Of a DNA stretch of 53,446 nucleotides, positions 51,249-53,446 are shown one piece after another (the first letter of the stretch is position 1; each line of letters begins with the position of its first letter). The notes beneath the pieces are model-generated. The model was given only the letters and a program-made list of their open reading frames with translations. It had not been told where the DNA came from and searched no databases. Source of the stretch: Planctomycetota bacterium (GTDB taxonomy: Bacteria > Planctomycetota > Planctomycetia > Pirellulales > PLA5); assembly GCA_003576845.1 (NCBI GenBank), contig QEVJ01000033.1, positions 1 to 53,446 of the forward strand, written 5' to 3'. A program made the translations under genes and the position numbers.

Positions 51249-51334
51249 GAAACGGCGTTTGACAGTTGCCGCGCGAATCGCACAGCACTAGGGACGGGCC
51301 GCCGGCAATCGCGGTTTTTTCGGTCGAAGCGTAT

Positions 51335-52075
51335 ATGGCGGACATCACTCTACGCGTTATCGACGGCGCCGACCGCGGCCGGGTGTTTGCCGACCTGCCC
51401 ACGCCCGTCACCATCGGCCGCGAGGAAGGCAACACGATCCAGCTCAACGACGAGCGGATCAGCCGCTACCACGTCAAAATCCAGGAAGATCAGGCCAAGC
51501 TGATCCTCACCGACCTCGACAGCACGAACGGCACCAAGGTCAACGGCGAAGACGTGCAGCTTCGTATCCTCCGCTTCGGCGACGTGATCTCCGTCGGCCG
51601 CAGCACGCTCCTCGTCGGCTCGCGCGAGCAGATCGCCCAGCGGCTTCGCGAGCTGCGCGGCGGGCCGCCCGTTTCGCTCGACGTGACGAGGCGCCCCCAC
51701 GACGAGAACGGAGATGGCAGCGGAAACGGCAGCGGCGACATCGGCGGCGCACACGGCGACGCCTCCGACGACAGCGCCGCCGATCTCGACCTGGAAATGG
51801 ACTGGGGCGCCGACCAGGACGCCCAAAAGACGCTGCACGCGATCTTACCACCCGAGTTGCCGGAGGACCTCAGCCCCGGCCAGGCGGCTCAACTTTGCGA
51901 GTTGCTCGACTTTATCCACGTCACGATGCGCTCGCTGATCCGCAGCATCGGCGTCACGCCCAACGAGCAGCGCGTCACGCTCAGCGCCCGCGAATGGCAG
52001 CGGCTGCTCGATCTGCACGGCCGGCTGGCCATGTACATCCGCCAGATCGGCGATCCGCCCGTCGCGGACGAGTAA
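51335..52075 (+). CDS. FHA-domain protein
   Basis: A 246-residue cytosolic protein. Its N-terminal FHA domain (residues 1-95) binds phosphothreonine: VTIGREEGNTIQLNDERISRYHVKIQ contains the GRxxxN and SRYHV motif, and TDLDSTNGTKVNG follows. A Gly/Asp/Asn-rich acidic linker (about residues 125-165) leads to an all-helical C-terminal region (residues 170-240) with no known fold. Such proteins act as adaptors for Ser/Thr kinases, which are many in planctomycetes. The ATG at 51335 is used rather than the earlier start at 51266 because it begins the domain. Confidence 0.9.
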   Translation: MADITLRVIDGADRGRVFADLPTPVTIGREEGNTIQLNDERISRYHVKIQEDQAKLILTDLDSTNGTKVNGEDVQLRILRFGDVISVGRSTLLVGSREQIAQRLRELRGGPPVSLDVTRRPHDENGDGSGNGSGDIGGAHGDASDDSAADLDLEMDWGADQDAQKTLHAILPPELPEDLSPGQAAQLCELLDFIHVTMRSLIRSIGVTPNEQRVTLSAREWQRLLDLHGRLAMYIRQIGDPPVADE

Positions 52076-52131
52076 ACGTCGCTCTACGGCTTTCGTCCAC
52101 GGCCGGGCCTCGGTTTTCATGCCGAAAACGC

Positions 52132-52161
52132 TTGACGCCGTCCGGCAGCCGAAGGCAGAAT
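52132..52161 (+). promoter_or_regulatory. Promoter candidate for the small secreted protein
   Basis: TTGACG (52132-52137), an 18-base spacer and CAGAAT (52156-52161). Leader of about 170 bases before the ATG at 52337. Confidence 0.45.
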
Positions 52162-52336
52162 GGGTCCGACATCGCCGCCGGACGCCCGTCAAAATGCAAC
52201 CGCGCGTCGCGGTGCGGGACAGTCGAGGCGCGGAACTTACGCAATCGAGGCCGCGTTGAGAACCGCTCGTCCGCACGAGCGGAGTACCCTCGCGTTCGCA
52301 ATCTGGACGGCCGCTTTACCCTCGAAGGACCCGATC

Positions 52337-52729
52337 ATGTCGCAACTCAATCGTTTCGGCGCGTTTCTGCTCTTGGCACTTTCGGTAGCGATCATCGCGC
52401 CGCAGGCCCGCTCGGCGCCGCCCAAGGAAGACAAAGCCGCGTATGCCGTCGTTCAAGTCGACGAGGAATACACGGTCATCCGCAAAGCTGATCTGAAGGA
52501 TTTTCAGAAAGGCATCAACGAGAAGTACGCCGCCGACGTGAAGAAGCATGCCCAGGCCCGCAAGGACGCGGTGAAAGCCAAGGAAAAGTTCACGACGCCG
52601 GCCCCGAAGCGCCCGAAGGTCCGCACGCTTCCCAAGGCGTTCGCCACGGAAGAAGAGGCGAACACTTACGCCGCAGAGCTCAAGGAAGCGGACGAGAAGG
52701 CGAAAGCCACCGCGGCGGCGAAATCGTGA
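52337..52729 (+). CDS. Small secreted Lys/Ala-rich protein
   Basis: A 130-residue exported protein. The signal peptide is SQLNRFGAFLLLALSVAIIA with cleavage near residue 27 (ARSA). The mature part begins with a strand-like YAVVQVDEEYTVIRKADL. It continues as a highly charged helix (KDFQKGINEKYAADVKKHAQ and following, to the end) rich in Lys, Ala and Glu. No family recognised; a periplasmic helical or coiled-coil protein is the best description. ATG at 52337. Confidence 0.7.
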   Translation: MSQLNRFGAFLLLALSVAIIAPQARSAPPKEDKAAYAVVQVDEEYTVIRKADLKDFQKGINEKYAADVKKHAQARKDAVKAKEKFTTPAPKRPKVRTLPKAFATEEEANTYAAELKEADEKAKATAAAKS

Positions 52730-52787
52730 AACTCGCGCCGCGGACACAGTTTCTGCGGCACGAGCCAACACGCTTCATTTCTCTCAT

Positions 52788-53162
52788 TCAAGCCGACGCG
52801 AAGTGGTGGAACATCACCAGTTCCTCCACGGTCGTTTCGAGCGCCATCCCTTCGGTCGGCTTGAGCAAGTACGCCGTGGCCCCCGCTTGCCGCGCGCGGG
52901 CCATGTATTCCGCGTTGTCGGCGGCCGCCACCATCACGATCGGCACGTCCGCGCTCACGGCCCGGATCCGCTCGGCCATTTCGATGCCGTCGCCTTCCGG
53001 CATCATGATGTCCGTTATCACGATGTCGAAATCGCCGAGTTGAAACGCAGCCAGACCATCCTCGCCGTTGCGCACCGAGGCCACCTCGAGGCCGCCCTGG
53101 CAAAGAATGTTAGAGACCAGTTCCACGAACGCCGCGGAATCGTCCACCACGAGGGCACGCAT
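52788..53162 (-). CDS. Single-domain response regulator (CheY-like)
   Basis: A 124-residue receiver domain without output domain. The acidic pocket is VVDDS near the start, the phospho-acceptor Asp is in VITDIMMPEGDG (about residue 50), and the conserved Lys is in AYLLKP. The switch position that is usually Thr or Ser at the end of strand 4 reads IVMVAAADN, so Ala replaces it. Phosphorylation may therefore signal differently. ATG at 53162. Its partner kinase is not in this window. Confidence 0.88.
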   Translation of the reverse strand: MRALVVDDSAAFVELVSNILCQGGLEVASVRNGEDGLAAFQLGDFDIVITDIMMPEGDGIEMAERIRAVSADVPIVMVAAADNAEYMARARQAGATAYLLKPTEGMALETTVEELVMFHHFASA

Positions 53163-53299
53163 GATTGGACTGCCTGTCTCGAGTGTTGATGGGAACGAAA
53201 TCGAGTCGGGGACAATCTTCTCTAGCTAGCCGCATCTGTGAGCGCGCCGGACGAGACGTCGGCGAAGTCCAGGCAAGCAATGCCAGCCAACAGCCTGTT

Positions 53300-53375
53300 G
53301 AAAAAGGGGACTGACCCTCTCAGGCACGTCGCAACCTGCGGCTAAAAACGCACTTTCCAAAGGGTCTGTCCCCTG
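53300..53375. repeat. GGGGACTGACCCT inverted repeat at the window end
   Basis: GGGGACTGACCCT (about 53306-53318) pairs with AGGGTCTGTCCCC (about 53360-53372), 12 of 13 positions. Flanks contain AACAGCCTGTTGAAAAA. No gene was found from 53163 to the end. Confidence 0.65.
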
Positions 53376-53446
53376 GTATGTCCCCAGAATGCTTTAAATC
53401 TATGAAAGGGATCAGGCCAGCGCTTCTATTGGAAGGATTTGCGAAA

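Overview
The window looks like chromosomal DNA of a planctomycete, probably of the Pirellulales type. It is GC-rich and carries several features typical of that group. These are a Lys/Ala-rich H1-like mini-protein, a PEP-CTERM (exosortase-sorted) protein, a secreted LCCL-domain protein, a membrane-anchored protein with squalene-cyclase-like repeats, a TPR-sulfotransferase, many genes without Shine-Dalgarno sites, and spacers full of short palindromic repeat families. No rRNA, tRNA, CRISPR array, insertion sequence or prophage was recognised.

Layout. 1-3678: terminator-like hairpin, H1-like gene, sodium/solute symporter, coaD, leucine-rich-repeat protein. 4038-22000: a complete 14-gene NADH:quinone oxidoreductase (complex I) operon in the order nuoABCDEFGHIJKLMN. 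Two foreign-looking pieces sit inside it: a two-gene restriction-modification cassette between nuoE and nuoF, and a small secreted protein between nuoG and nuoH. 22007-28259 (minus): a likely carbohydrate operon reading pfk (PPi-type), two small genes, a HAD phosphatase, gnd and a UxaA-family sugar-acid dehydratase, with an Rrf2-type regulator upstream. 29546-35357: LCCL protein, DUF1801 protein, HEPN-like protein, pyruvate phosphate dikinase. 35959-43199: small conserved protein, yraN, ygfZ, TPR-sulfotransferase, O-methyltransferase-like gene, squalene-cyclase-repeat protein, membrane protein. 43447-46176: a frame-disrupted HTH gene, an 850-base G/C-skewed gene-free stretch, and a YWTD-propeller PEP-CTERM protein. 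46098-50630 (minus): operon of two M16 peptidase-like genes, pyrF and holB. 51335 to the end: FHA protein, small secreted protein, single-domain response regulator.

How the genes work together. The nuo operon supplies a proton-pumping NADH dehydrogenase. A palindrome matching the CRP/FNR-family consensus lies just before nuoA, so redox or carbon control is plausible. The PPi-type phosphofructokinase and pyruvate phosphate dikinase together suggest a reversible, pyrophosphate-linked glycolysis; gnd and the UxaA-type gene feed sugar acids into central metabolism.

The most unusual observations are the restriction-modification cassette embedded in the complex I operon, and the way almost every long spacer between co-directional genes is filled by an inverted repeat of changing sequence family. 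Its polarity is constant: a purine-rich arm after the upstream stop codon and a pyrimidine-rich arm leading up to the next start codon. All assignments come from reading the sequence and recalling family motifs; no database search was run.
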